A stretch of 24,481 bases of DNA from a virus. The notes under the pieces are model-generated. The model saw only the letters and a list, made by a program, of their open reading frames with translations. It ran no database searches and had not been told where the DNA came from. The position numbers were made by a program, and so were the translations under genes. Position 1 is the first letter of the stretch; every line of letters starts with the position of its first letter. Positions 6,677 through 13,685 of the stretch are shown in pieces. The stretch spans positions 1 to 24,481 of IMG/VR virus record IMGVR_UViG_3300021373_000903; one strand, given 5' to 3'.

Positions 6677-7187
6677 TGTTCATTCCTATACCTGGTTGAG
6701 AATCGGGTCTGCGTGACTGGTTGGACGGATCGTTCCATTCTGACTTTGCTTCTTCACCGATCTTACCGTCGATAGGGCAAGGTGTACCTGCGTCCATCAT
6801 GGCCTGAAAGATTCTGCCATCTTGACACATAACTGATACGGCAGCAACTTTCATACCCATATCGTATAGAGTCTTGGCGTTCTTTAGCTTCTCACAGTTC
6901 ATGTCTCTGACAGTAGATCCTGCCGAGATCCCCAGGATCTGCGTCTGTACAGCACCTGATACGCCGACCGTACACAGGTCAGAGTTTGCTGTATTGATGT
7001 TAGGAGAGATTGCCGTAGGAGGTGCAGTGATGACTGTGTTGGTCGAGTCACTGGTTGTCGTTACGGTACTTGTTGTGGTATTCTCTGTGACAATGGGATC
7101 ATTTGTCGTGGTCGTGGTCTCTTCCTGAGCCACCGCTGCTGAAGCCGCCAGTGTCATGATAAAAGCAGCAAACATTCTTTTGAACAT
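6597..7187 (-). CDS. Thr-rich exported protein with C-terminal membrane anchor
   Basis: First gene of the minus-strand late cluster: ATG 7187, AAGGG 9 nt upstream, TATAAATA 30 nt further up. A signal peptide (MFKRMFAAFIMTLAASAAVA) is followed by a low-complexity Thr/Ser/Asn linker (residues about 22-65), perhaps an extended stalk. Next comes a compact domain with four Cys (SDLCTVGVSGAVQT, MNCEKLKNAKTLYDMG, VMCQDGRIFQAMM, AGTPCPIDGKIG), suited to two disulphides. The last 20 residues (LIGGALVLGILAVLLGGG) form a membrane anchor. It may sit in the inner membrane facing the periplasm. I recall this Cys domain from other marine T4-like phages, but its role is unknown. Confidence 0.8.
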   Translation of the reverse strand: MFKRMFAAFIMTLAASAAVAQEETTTTTNDPIVTENTTTSTVTTTSDSTNTVITAPPTAISPNINTANSDLCTVGVSGAVQTQILGISAGSTVRDMNCEKLKNAKTLYDMGMKVAAVSVMCQDGRIFQAMMDAGTPCPIDGKIGEEAKSEWNDPSNQSRRPDSQPGIGMNIDPDTRTTLIGGALVLGILAVLLGGG

Positions 7188-7216
7188 GGCGTTTGCCCTT
7201 TATGATATTAGTATAA

Positions 7217-7224
7217 TATTTATA
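7217..7224 (-). promoter_or_regulatory. T4-type late promoter TATAAATA (minus strand)
   Basis: The plus strand reads TATTTATA; the minus strand is an exact TATAAATA 30 nt before the ATG at 7187. It is the obvious promoter for the long minus-strand cluster and lies back to back with a likely sigma70-type early promoter for uvsX. Confidence 0.75.
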
Positions 7225-7229
7225 AAAAA

Positions 7230-7263
7230 AGAGGTGTACATTCAAGCCTGAATAATATATAAT
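7230..7263 (+). promoter_or_regulatory. putative early promoter for uvsX
   Basis: TGTACA (7235-7240) lies 17 nt before a perfect TATAAT (7258-7263), 29 nt upstream of the uvsX start. The -35 is embedded in AGAGGTGTAC, a 10-mer also found at 12997 and 13686, each with an AT-rich -10 at 16-17 nt. Confidence 0.6.
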
Positions 7264-7291
7264 AACTCTCTAGAAATAGAAAGGAGCCCCT

Positions 7292-8353
7292 ATGTCTTCC
7301 GTTATGGATAAACTTAAAAAGAACTCTAGGCTTAATCACACAGCAGTCCTGTCTGAGTCTAAGTTCTTTACTGAAAAAGATATGATTCCAACTGACGTTC
7401 CTATGCTGAACGTCGCCCTGTCTGGTTCACTTGAAGGTGGACTGACTCCAGGCCTTACGGTTCTTGCCGGTCCATCCAAGCACTTTAAAAGCTCATTCGC
7501 TCTAAAGATCGCATCGGCTTATATGAAGAAGTATCCTGAAGCAGTGATGCTGTTCTATGATTCCGAGTTTGGTTCGCCACAGGAATACTTCCAGAACTTC
7601 GATATCGATACTGGCCGTGTACTGCACACTCCTATTACCAACGTTGAGGAACTAAAGTTTGACCTGATCAACCAGCTCGAGCAGCTGGAACGTGATGATA
7701 AGGTGATCGTCATCATTGACTCTATCGGTAACATCGCTTCCAAGAAGGAACTGGAAGATGCACTGAATGAGAAGTCTGTAGCCGATATGTCACGTGCAAA
7801 AGCATTGAAAGGTCTGTTCCGTATGGCAACACCATACTTGAGTATGAAAGACATTCCGATGCTTGCAATCAACCATACATACCAAGAGATCGGTCTGTTC
7901 CCTAAGGCTGTTGTTTCTGGTGGAACAGGAATCTATTACTCAGCAGATAACATCTGGATCATTGGCCGTCGCCAGAACAAGGTGGGCACCGAGATTGAAG
8001 GGTATGACTTTGTAATCAACGTGGAGAAGTCCAGATATGTACGGGAAAAGAAAATCATTCCTATCTCAGTTACTTGGGAAGGTGGCATTGATGAGTATTC
8101 CGGTCTACTTGATGTGGCTCTGGCAGGTCAGTTCGTCGTCAAACCGAAAAACGGCTGGTACGCCAAAGTCGACCAAGAAACAGGAGAGATCGATGGGAAA
8201 AACTTTAGGCAAAAAGAGTTAACAAAAGACTTCTGGTATGATATAATTACCTCTGATAAATTTAAGAAGTTTATTGAAGATCAGTACAAGATTGGTATCG
8301 TACCTGAAGAGGTCGTAACAATCGTAGATGAGGACGAGCTTGAAAATGCATAA
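7292..8353 (+). CDS. uvsX: UvsX-type RecA-like recombinase
   Basis: ATG 7292 follows AAGGAG. The 353-residue product is a T4 UvsX homologue. The P-loop GPSKHFKS (residues 60-67) has the lysine-phenylalanine spacing typical of UvsX rather than the usual GxxxxGKT. Walker B is VIVIIDSIG (138-146), followed by a RecA-like core with an INHTYQEIG segment and the GGTGIYYSADNIWII strand. UvsX forms ATP-dependent filaments on ssDNA and drives strand exchange for recombination-dependent replication, working with UvsY, gp32 and the Dda/gp41 helicases in the cytoplasm. It heads the replication block, one small ORF before helicase 41. Length is close to the family norm (about 390 in T4, shorter in marine phages). 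Confidence 0.95.
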   Translation: MSSVMDKLKKNSRLNHTAVLSESKFFTEKDMIPTDVPMLNVALSGSLEGGLTPGLTVLAGPSKHFKSSFALKIASAYMKKYPEAVMLFYDSEFGSPQEYFQNFDIDTGRVLHTPITNVEELKFDLINQLEQLERDDKVIVIIDSIGNIASKKELEDALNEKSVADMSRAKALKGLFRMATPYLSMKDIPMLAINHTYQEIGLFPKAVVSGGTGIYYSADNIWIIGRRQNKVGTEIEGYDFVINVEKSRYVREKKIIPISVTWEGGIDEYSGLLDVALAGQFVVKPKNGWYAKVDQETGEIDGKNFRQKELTKDFWYDIITSDKFKKFIEDQYKIGIVPEEVVTIVDEDELENA

Positions 8354-8675
8354 GAGAGATGTAGACTATGAGCTCCTTGAAGGTCCAGAAGAAAAGTACA
8401 TCTATTTCAAAATAATGTCTGGGGAATACAAAGACGTCATCTTGTACTATTATGATGTAGGTATCTCAGAAGAAGTTGAAGAAGATGATGTAGTATTGTC
8501 CTTTAGCTATAATATTATGTCTGGTCATCATATTATCGAAGACACTTCTAAGTTTGAAACATACCTTGGAGATCTTTTTTCCGACGCTCTTATTAATGGC
8601 TTAACAGATGGGAACCTTGAAATTCATGCCGGAGACTCTGAACAGGACGATATTACGATCACTCTTGACGAATGA
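8346..8675 (+). CDS. small acidic protein between uvsX and gene 41
   Basis: The start is probably ATG 8346, overlapping the uvsX end by 8 nt, with GAGGA about 11 nt upstream; an ATG at 8328 is also open but would overlap more. The 109-residue product is strongly acidic, with beta-like segments (KYIYFKIMSGEYKDVILYY and SFSYNIMSGHHIIEDT). The repeated MSG turn suggests two related half-domains. I associate similar small proteins with the uvsX-41 interval of marine T4-like phages, where they are uncharacterised. A helicase-loader or recombination-mediator role is conceivable from position only. Confidence 0.8.
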   Translation: MHKRDVDYELLEGPEEKYIYFKIMSGEYKDVILYYYDVGISEEVEEDDVVLSFSYNIMSGHHIIEDTSKFETYLGDLFSDALINGLTDGNLEIHAGDSEQDDITITLDE

Positions 8676-9996
8676 GAGTTATCTACGTAAAGTTATTCCA
8701 TTCCTAAAACCAAACTACTTTGAAGGTCCGCTGAAAGTAATCTTTAAGCAGATCGGCGCCTTTGTGGATAAGCACAACACCTTACCTACTCTGGAAGCAT
8801 TCCGTATTGATCTTGAACAAGATGAACGTATGTCTGATGACATGTTCACTGAGATTTCTGCAATGCTTCCAGAGATCTTTTCTGCTGTAGATATCGATGA
8901 GGACTTCCTACTAGAAAAGACTGAGAAGTGGTGCCAGGAACGCGCGCTGCATATTGGGATCATGAAGTCTATCGATATCCTGGATGGTAAGGACGATAAG
9001 CTGACCAAGAATGCTATTCCTGACCTATTAACTGAAGCATTGGGTGTTGCTTTTGATTCATATGTAGGTCACGACTATATCGATAACGCTGAAGAGCGCT
9101 ATGAATTCTATACTCGTGATGAAGAGAAGCTCCCGTTCGATCTGGATAACTTCAATAAGATCACTAAAGGTGGTCTGCCTGATAAGACGCTGAACATCGC
9201 ACTGGCAGGAACTGGTGTTGGTAAATCCTTGTTCATGTGTCACGTTGCAGCAAGCTCAATGCTTCAGGGTAAGAATGTCCTATATATCACTATGGAGATG
9301 GCTGAGGAACGTATCGCTGAACGTATTGATGCCAATCTACTTGATATTCCTATTGATCAGTTGGAGAAGCTTCCCAAGACAATGTTTACCGAAAAGGTCA
9401 ATGCCATCGCTAAGAAGACCGTTGGTAAACTGATCGTTAAGGAGTATCCCACTGGAGCAGCCCATGTGGGGCACTTCCGCGCCCTGATGAAGGAGCTTAA
9501 GCTTAAGCGATCATTTGTACCCGATATCGTATTCATTGACTACCTCAATATCTGTGCATCTTCCCGCATGAAGGCAATGGGTGGTGCTATCAACTCCTAC
9601 ACCTATGTCAAGGCTATCGCCGAAGAACTGCGTGGACTGGCGGTTGAATTTGCGGTACCTCTGGTTAGTGCAACACAAACCACCAGGTCTGGTTATGGTA
9701 ACTCCGATCCTGGACTTGAGGATACCTCTGAGTCGTTTGGTCTGCCTGCTACGGCTGACCTAATGTTTGCTCTGATCTCTAATGAGGAACTGGAACAGTC
9801 TGGGCAAATCATGGTCAAGCAGCTTAAGAACAGGTACAACGATCCAGGCAAATACAAGCGCTTTGTACTTGGAATAGATAGATCAAAGATGCGGCTCTTT
9901 GACGTAGATGTTAAAGAGCAGACTCTTGTAGATGACGGGATTCCCGTATTTGATAAAACGCCTTCCGGTGATAAATTTAAGGACTTTAAGATATGA
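8626..9996 (+). CDS. 41: DnaB-type replicative helicase (T4 gp41-like)
   Basis: The start is ambiguous: ATG 8608 or 8626. The second is preferred because it places MPETLNRTILRSLLTNESY at the N-terminus, as in gp41-like proteins; neither has a strong ribosome site, and both overlap the previous gene. With the second start there are 456 residues: an N-terminal helical domain to about residue 140, a linker, then a RecA-fold motor with Walker A GTGVGKS (195-201), Walker B IVFIDYLN (301-308) and the H4-type region VPLVSATQTTRSG. gp41 is the hexameric 5'-3' helicase of the T4 primosome. The partner primase and loader are not in this window. Confidence 0.93.
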   Translation: MPETLNRTILRSLLTNESYLRKVIPFLKPNYFEGPLKVIFKQIGAFVDKHNTLPTLEAFRIDLEQDERMSDDMFTEISAMLPEIFSAVDIDEDFLLEKTEKWCQERALHIGIMKSIDILDGKDDKLTKNAIPDLLTEALGVAFDSYVGHDYIDNAEERYEFYTRDEEKLPFDLDNFNKITKGGLPDKTLNIALAGTGVGKSLFMCHVAASSMLQGKNVLYITMEMAEERIAERIDANLLDIPIDQLEKLPKTMFTEKVNAIAKKTVGKLIVKEYPTGAAHVGHFRALMKELKLKRSFVPDIVFIDYLNICASSRMKAMGGAINSYTYVKAIAEELRGLAVEFAVPLVSATQTTRSGYGNSDPGLEDTSESFGLPATADLMFALISNEELEQSGQIMVKQLKNRYNDPGKYKRFVLGIDRSKMRLFDVDVKEQTLVDDGIPVFDKTPSGDKFKDFKI

Positions 9997-10691
9997 ACCA
10001 AACCGTGCTTCCAGTTGGCATCACTTCCTCAATGATTAATGCCTATGCAGATGGCACAGGTAAGAAAATGTCTGCTCAAGATATTATTGTGTATTGTGCC
10101 AGAATTTCCAATCCTAAAAATCAAAACAGTGATGCACCTGCAGACAAGCTTCTAAAGTATTTGATGGAACACAAGCACTGGTCACCTTTCGAGATGGTTG
10201 ATATGGTGATGGAGATTAATACGACACGAGATATTGCTCGTCAGATTCTTCGGCACCGTTCATTCTCTTTCCAAGAGTTTAGTCAGCGGTATGCTGATCC
10301 GACCCGGGACTTGGCAGTGTACATGCGTGAAGCACGGCTGCAGGATACCAAGAATCGTCAGAATTCCATTGAGACGGATGATGACGAACTGAAGTGGGCG
10401 TGGGAAGCTAAACAAAAACAAATTGTCCATGAGGCCCAGTTGGCGTACAAGTGGGCTATTGAGAATGGGATTGCTAAGGAGCAGGCACGTGCGGTACTGC
10501 CAGAGGGTAACATGCAGTCTCGCATGTACATGAAAGGCAGCGTTCGATCATGGATTCACTATTGCGAACTACGCTGTGCCAATGGTACACAGAAAGAACA
10601 CCGTGAGGTTGCCTATAAGTGTGCAGGTATTCTAAAAGATCATCTGCCATTCCTAAAGAAATGGTACAAGGAATTGGAATATGACAGATAA
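9993..10691 (+). CDS. thyX: FAD-dependent thymidylate synthase ThyX
   Basis: ATG 9993 overlaps the stop of gene 41 (ATGA). The 232-residue product carries the ThyX signature RHRSFSFQEFSQR (residues 87-99; consensus RHR-x7-S-x-R) and the upstream KHWSPFEMVDM substrate-binding segment. A C-terminal RAVLPEGNMQSRMYMKGSVR stretch supplies dUMP-binding residues. ThyX methylates dUMP to dTMP with methylene-tetrahydrofolate and FADH2, raising dTTP for phage DNA synthesis in the host cytoplasm. Many marine phages use it in place of the T4 td enzyme. It is co-transcribed with the replication genes. Confidence 0.96.
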   Translation: MNQTVLPVGITSSMINAYADGTGKKMSAQDIIVYCARISNPKNQNSDAPADKLLKYLMEHKHWSPFEMVDMVMEINTTRDIARQILRHRSFSFQEFSQRYADPTRDLAVYMREARLQDTKNRQNSIETDDDELKWAWEAKQKQIVHEAQLAYKWAIENGIAKEQARAVLPEGNMQSRMYMKGSVRSWIHYCELRCANGTQKEHREVAYKCAGILKDHLPFLKKWYKELEYDR

Positions 10692-10872
10692 AATTCTAAT
10701 CTCCGAATACTGGATTCAGGACAATGGTGGACTGGTTAAGGTATACAGAAGCGGCGCGACCTATGAATTGGTAGCTGAAGATATGGATGGTACGGTATTT
10801 CTTAGATCTGAAAACATCAGAACTTTGCATTCAGCAGAGAACCGCGCAGAGGAAATAGCACTGTTAGTGTGA
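10681..10872 (+). CDS. 63-residue hypothetical protein
   Basis: ATG 10681 lies inside the last codons of thyX, giving an 11-nt overlap, with AAGGAATTGG just upstream. The product begins MTDKILISEYWIQDNGGLVK. It reads as a small beta-rich domain (VKVYRSGATYELVAEDMDG, then VFLRSENIRTLHSAENRAEE), acidic overall, with no membrane segment. Its stop overlaps the next start. The tight coupling supports it as a real gene; function unknown. Confidence 0.75.
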   Translation: MTDKILISEYWIQDNGGLVKVYRSGATYELVAEDMDGTVFLRSENIRTLHSAENRAEEIALLV

Positions 10873-11048
10873 TGGATAAACGTAAAGAAGCAGCTAGGTT
10901 ATTCTGGATGGTTAAAGGTTACTTGATGCCTGAGCACTTCACGGATAGTGACATTGAATATATACTAACAAGCTACACAAAAAGAGTGTGGCATAATCAT
11001 GAAGTGAATGATGAAGGCTTTGAAGAGGCCTGGGAGAATAGAGAATGA
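10872..11048 (+). CDS. 58-residue hypothetical protein
   Basis: ATG 10872 shares a base with the previous stop, and the TGA at 11046-11048 overlaps the kdsA start by 4 nt (ATGA), so the frame bridges two genes exactly. The product begins MDKRKEAARLFWMVKGYLMP, is helical and charged, ends in acidic residues (EEAWENRE) and contains Trp and His in a WHNHEV stretch. No motif recognised. Confidence 0.7.
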   Translation: MDKRKEAARLFWMVKGYLMPEHFTDSDIEYILTSYTKRVWHNHEVNDEGFEEAWENRE

Positions 11049-11809
11049 AGATCATTGCCGGCCCATGCCAGCTGGAAAGAAACTCACTAGGCGTGGCAAG
11101 ATACTGTCAGAACATGGCAGAAAAATACGGTTTAGAATATTACTTTAAGGCAAGTTTCGATAAAGCCAATCGTACATCAATGGGTGCAGAGCGGGGCGTA
11201 GGACTAGAATCTGCCATGATTATCTTTGATGAGATTAAGGCGGAACTTGGATGTAAGATCGTAACCGATATACATACTACAGGTCAGGCAGCTCTGATCA
11301 AGAGTTCTGTCGACGTACTACAAATCCCTGCTTTCCTGTGCAGGCAGACCGACCTATTACTGGCAGCAAAGAACACTGGAAAGATCGTAAACGTAAAAAA
11401 GGGTCAGTTCCTAGCACCGTGGGACGTTGCAGGAATTATCAGCAAGATTGGAGAAAACAATGTCTGGATTACTGAAAGGGGCACTAGCTTTGGCTATAAC
11501 ACCCTTGTTAATGACTTTACTGGTCTTCAGTACATTGCTGAGAATTATAGTACTCCCCTTATTTTTGATGCCACTCATAGCGTTCAGAAACCCGGTGGCC
11601 TCGGCGGTTCTTCTGGTGGTAATCGTAACTATGTATCTGCTTTGGTACGTGCCGCTGTTGCAACTAAGAATGTAGATGGCATCTTCGTTGAGGTTCATCC
11701 TGATCCTGACAACGCACCATCCGACGGACCAAACAGCTTAAACCTTCCACAATTTGAAATGGTATGCAGAGACATTCGTACTCTGTGTGATGCACTGGGG
11801 ATTGACTAA
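11045..11809 (+). CDS. kdsA: 3-deoxy-8-phosphooctulonate (Kdo-8-P) synthase KdsA
   Basis: Catalyses condensation of arabinose-5-phosphate and phosphoenolpyruvate to Kdo-8-phosphate, the committed step towards the LPS inner-core sugar Kdo. The 254-residue chain carries the family landmarks in order: AGPCQLE (5-11), FKASFDKANRTS, LQIPAFLCRQTDLL, VNVKKGQFLAPWDV, ERGTSFGYNTLV, DATHSVQKPGG and VHPDPDNAPSDGPN. The Cys in AGPC and the acidic residues of the metal site are consistent with a working enzyme. It is slightly shorter than the about 280 residues of bacterial KdsA. ATGA overlap with the preceding ORF and TAATG overlap with kdsB show one translationally coupled unit. Confidence 0.96.
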   Translation: MKIIAGPCQLERNSLGVARYCQNMAEKYGLEYYFKASFDKANRTSMGAERGVGLESAMIIFDEIKAELGCKIVTDIHTTGQAALIKSSVDVLQIPAFLCRQTDLLLAAKNTGKIVNVKKGQFLAPWDVAGIISKIGENNVWITERGTSFGYNTLVNDFTGLQYIAENYSTPLIFDATHSVQKPGGLGGSSGGNRNYVSALVRAAVATKNVDGIFVEVHPDPDNAPSDGPNSLNLPQFEMVCRDIRTLCDALGID

Positions 11810-12633
11810 TGCGACTAAAGCCAATTATTATTATTCCTGCACGTTATAACTCTAGCCGATTCCCTGGCAAGATGCTAGAGAAGTTAGGTGACAAGACCGT
11901 ACTAGAACAGACGATCGAGACTGGTAAGCGTACTGGTCTTCCTGTCTATGTTGCTACTGATGATCGACAAATTGCAGACCTCTGTATCCGTATCAATCAA
12001 GAATACGTAATGACAAGTCCTGACCAGAAGAACGGTACGGAACGTGTAGCGGAGGCTATGGTAAAGCTGATCGATAAACACGGTGAAGAGTTTAGTAACG
12101 AGTTTGATTATGTAATTAACCTGCAAGGTGACTCTCCACTTATTCCGCATTATGTATTCAGTATGATGATGGAAGAGTATGAGCGTATGTATGCCTTTGA
12201 CAAACCATTTGATGTCATCACTCCGACATTCAGAATGAATATGGAAACTGCTGAACGGTTCTTGGATTGCCGTGCAGAAGGCAGAGCTGGTGGTACGACT
12301 GTGGTAACTGATACCGATGGAGCTGCGCTGTACTTCTCTAAAGAGATGATTCCATATGGTGCAAACCTGACTAACGTACAGTCCACGTCTTCCAAGATTC
12401 CCATGTACTATCATATCGGAATGTATGCATACAAGCCAGAAGCTTTGTTTGAATACTCTATGCTAGAGGAAAGTCCACTAGAAAAGACTGAAGGCTTGGA
12501 GCAGATTCGATTCCTGGAGAACGGTTACACAATCCATTGCATGAAGATGAATCCCTTGCACTTTGACTTTTGGGAAGTAAACAATCCTGAGGATATCGAG
12601 ATCGTTGAAAAGAGCTTGCATCATGTGAGATAG
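11809..12633 (+). CDS. kdsB: CMP-Kdo synthetase KdsB (3-deoxy-manno-octulosonate cytidylyltransferase)
   Basis: Activates Kdo with CTP to CMP-Kdo, the donor for Kdo transferases. The N-terminal nucleotide-binding segment IIIIPARYNSSRFPGKML is textbook, followed by VYVATDDRQIAD, INLQGDSPLIP and the C-terminal HIGMYAYKPEALF, SPLEKTEGLEQIRFLENG and NPEDIEIVEKSL. Two differences from host enzymes: LQGDSPLIP replaces the usual QGDEP, and the protein is 274 residues rather than about 250, with an extra stretch around residues 125-165. It may therefore use a variant sugar. It lacks a neighbouring KdsC phosphatase and KdsD isomerase, so the host would have to supply those steps. Confidence 0.95.
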   Translation: MRLKPIIIIPARYNSSRFPGKMLEKLGDKTVLEQTIETGKRTGLPVYVATDDRQIADLCIRINQEYVMTSPDQKNGTERVAEAMVKLIDKHGEEFSNEFDYVINLQGDSPLIPHYVFSMMMEEYERMYAFDKPFDVITPTFRMNMETAERFLDCRAEGRAGGTTVVTDTDGAALYFSKEMIPYGANLTNVQSTSSKIPMYYHIGMYAYKPEALFEYSMLEESPLEKTEGLEQIRFLENGYTIHCMKMNPLHFDFWEVNNPEDIEIVEKSLHHVR

Positions 12634-12662
12634 ACTCCATTCAACTGTAACATTTAAGTACC

Positions 12663-12709
12663 ACCCCTAATTTGATTTAGCAATAAGTCACTTTAGGGGT
12701 TTCTTTTTT
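12663..12709 (+). terminator. hairpin A and U-tract, likely Rho-independent terminator of the uvsX-kdsB unit
   Basis: ACCCCTAA (12663-12670) pairs with TTAGGGGT (12693-12700). A second stem inside, TGATTT/AAGTCA (12673-12678/12685-12690), is capped by a 6-nt loop, and TTTCTTTTTT follows. It lies 30 nt after the kdsB stop. The same two-stem structure recurs at 12964. Confidence 0.75.
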
Positions 12710-12732
12710 GTGAATAATGATTATATTATAAT
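12700..12732 (+). promoter_or_regulatory. putative early promoter A
   Basis: After hairpin A, TTTCTT is followed 16 nt later by TATATT (12722-12727), overlapped by TATAAT at 12727-12732; the TGATTATATTA segment is identical to copy B. The -35 is poor, so a phage-specific or extended -10 promoter is likely. The downstream ORF starts at 12758 with AAGGA 10 nt before ATG. Confidence 0.45.
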
Positions 12733-12757
12733 TATCACAACGTAAGGAATACACCAC

Positions 12758-12946
12758 ATGTCTGCTCAAACTTCTATCCAGCTCGACGTTTCTTCCGAAG
12801 CCTCTTTGGCCGATGTTCAATACTATGCTCGGGAATATAACTGTACCGCTGAACTTGTCACCGAGTTTGGCCCAGCCGGCGGAAACCCGATTTACGAATT
12901 CTTCGGTCGACTCGAAGATCTTCAACGTCTCGAAGCAGAATTTTAA
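12758..12946 (+). CDS. 62-residue acidic early-type protein
   Basis: ATG 12758 follows AAGGA. The product begins MSAQTSIQLDVSSEASLADV; it is acidic, soluble and probably alpha/beta, with an EFGPAGGNPIYEFFGRLEDL segment that could form a strand-turn-helix. It is monocistronic, flanked on both sides by the duplicated hairpin-promoter unit, which suggests strong, separately controlled early expression. Acidic proteins of this size in T4-like phages often bind host enzymes; this is only an analogy. Confidence 0.75.
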   Translation: MSAQTSIQLDVSSEASLADVQYYAREYNCTAELVTEFGPAGGNPIYEFFGRLEDLQRLEAEF

Positions 12947-12963
12947 CTGTTACTGAAATGTAA

Positions 12964-13003
12964 CACCTCTAATTTGATTTTACAAAAAGTCATTTTAGAG
13001 GTG
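12964..13003 (+). terminator. hairpin B, terminator or regulatory stem-loop
   Basis: CACCTCTAA (12964-12972) pairs with TTAGAGGTG (12995-13003). The inner stem TGATTT/AAGTCA is at 12975-12980/12987-12992 with a 6-nt loop. Only a short TTTT follows, so termination would be weaker than at hairpin A. Its right arm overlaps the AGAGGTGTAC promoter element. Confidence 0.6.
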
Positions 13004-13029
13004 TACTTTTGTGTGAAAGTGATTATATT
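12997..13029 (+). promoter_or_regulatory. putative early promoter B
   Basis: AGAGGTGTAC (12997-13006) followed by TGATTATATT; TGTACT and TATATT (13024-13029) are 16 nt apart, 30 nt before the ATG at 13060. This resembles the unit in front of uvsX and the T4 early-promoter pattern (GTTTAC -35). Confidence 0.5.
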
Positions 13030-13059
13030 AGTATTATCAACTGAATGGAAGAGACTATC

Positions 13060-13203
13060 ATGACTAAGAAGCAAAAGGTATCAGCCAAGGCCAAAGCCGC
13101 TGGCATGCGTAAGCAGATTCGGCTCGTTAAGAAAGAGTTGAAGGGTTTCAACGAAAAGATGGAAGCTCTTCACGTTCAGTTCACTGCACTCATCGAAGGA
13201 TAA
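13060..13203 (+). CDS. 47-residue basic protein
   Basis: ATG 13060 sits 7 nt after GGAAGAG. The product begins MTKKQKVSAKAKAAGMRKQI and ends in an amphipathic helix (KELKGFNEKMEALHVQFTAL). The N-terminal half is almost entirely Lys, Ala and Arg, as in small nucleic-acid-binding proteins. It is the first gene of a chain of six closely spaced small ORFs. Confidence 0.65.
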   Translation: MTKKQKVSAKAKAAGMRKQIRLVKKELKGFNEKMEALHVQFTALIEG

Positions 13204-13208
13204 CACTA

Positions 13209-13451
13209 GTGTTGGGTAAAAACTTTCAGATTGGCTTGGCCAATCGCATCATGGCTGATAACGTATGTGTTATGGAAGGTGATGAGGCTGAGCTTCAGCA
13301 GGCCTGGTCTACCATCTCTACTTGGCGTATGACTGAAGAATGTCGTGAGCGTAAGATCGACCATGACTTTGTTCGGCGCTGTAATGATGCTGAGCATGCA
13401 ATTAGCCGACGTGTGGCTGAACTCAAAGCGATTGACGCTGCAACTGACTAA
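13209..13451 (+). CDS. 80-residue hypothetical protein, GTG start
   Basis: GTG 13209 is chosen because GAAGGA (13195-13200) precedes it by 8 nt; the in-frame ATG at 13251 has no comparable site. The product is helical and charged (NFQIGLANRIMADNV, EGDEAELQQAWSTIST, then a Cys/Arg segment ECRERKIDHDFVRRC). Two Cys near residues 42 and 58 are not in a recognisable metal motif. Function unknown. Confidence 0.7.
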   Translation: MLGKNFQIGLANRIMADNVCVMEGDEAELQQAWSTISTWRMTEECRERKIDHDFVRRCNDAEHAISRRVAELKAIDAATD

Positions 13452-13462
13452 AGGATAATATA

Positions 13463-13684
13463 ATGATTGAAAGTGTTGATATGCCGAACCAAGAGCTGAT
13501 CCTCATTAAGTTTGAGGACTCCGCTGACTTTATTCAGGTTAACACCATGGACTCTGCATGGAAAGAAATCCTGGAGCGTGGCCCAGACACTCTTGAGTAT
13601 ATCGAGACCTGGGACCCTGAAAAGGAAGAGCGTGCAGCTGCTCGTGCAAAAGCTGCAGACGTTGATGACTTAAAGCTTATGTAA
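13463..13684 (+). CDS. 73-residue acidic protein
   Basis: ATG 13463 lies behind AAGGA. The N-terminal half is beta-like (ESVDMPNQELILIKFEDSAD), then comes a helix and a charged Glu/Ala/Arg-rich tail (WDPEKEERAAARAKAADVDD). It is acidic and lacks membrane spans or Cys. Part of the small-ORF chain; function unknown. Confidence 0.75.
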   Translation: MIESVDMPNQELILIKFEDSADFIQVNTMDSAWKEILERGPDTLEYIETWDPEKEERAAARAKAADVDDLKLM

Positions 13685-13685
13685 A

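Larger units (their letters stand above)
12663..13038 (+). repeat. duplicated intergenic regulatory unit (copies at 12663-12738 and 12964-13038)
   Basis: The two intergenic regions before the first two small early ORFs align over about 75 nt. Both hold a hairpin with the shared core CTAATTTGATTT and AAGTCA, a T-rich stretch, then TGATTATATTA and TATCA. The stem differs at one pair, C-G in copy A and T-A in copy B, so pairing is kept. The ORF between the copies (12758-12946) shows no obvious likeness to the next ORF, so the duplication concerns the control region. Confidence 0.75.

Noticed and set aside
11902-12414. 170-residue minus-strand ORF inside kdsB
   Set aside because: kdsB is unmistakable in the opposite strand; the shadow has no start signal or motif.
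12640-13060. A tRNA or riboswitch in the intergenic regions around the small ORFs
   Set aside because: No cloverleaf, GTTCRANYC-type T-loop or known riboswitch core was seen; the hairpins are simple nested stems.
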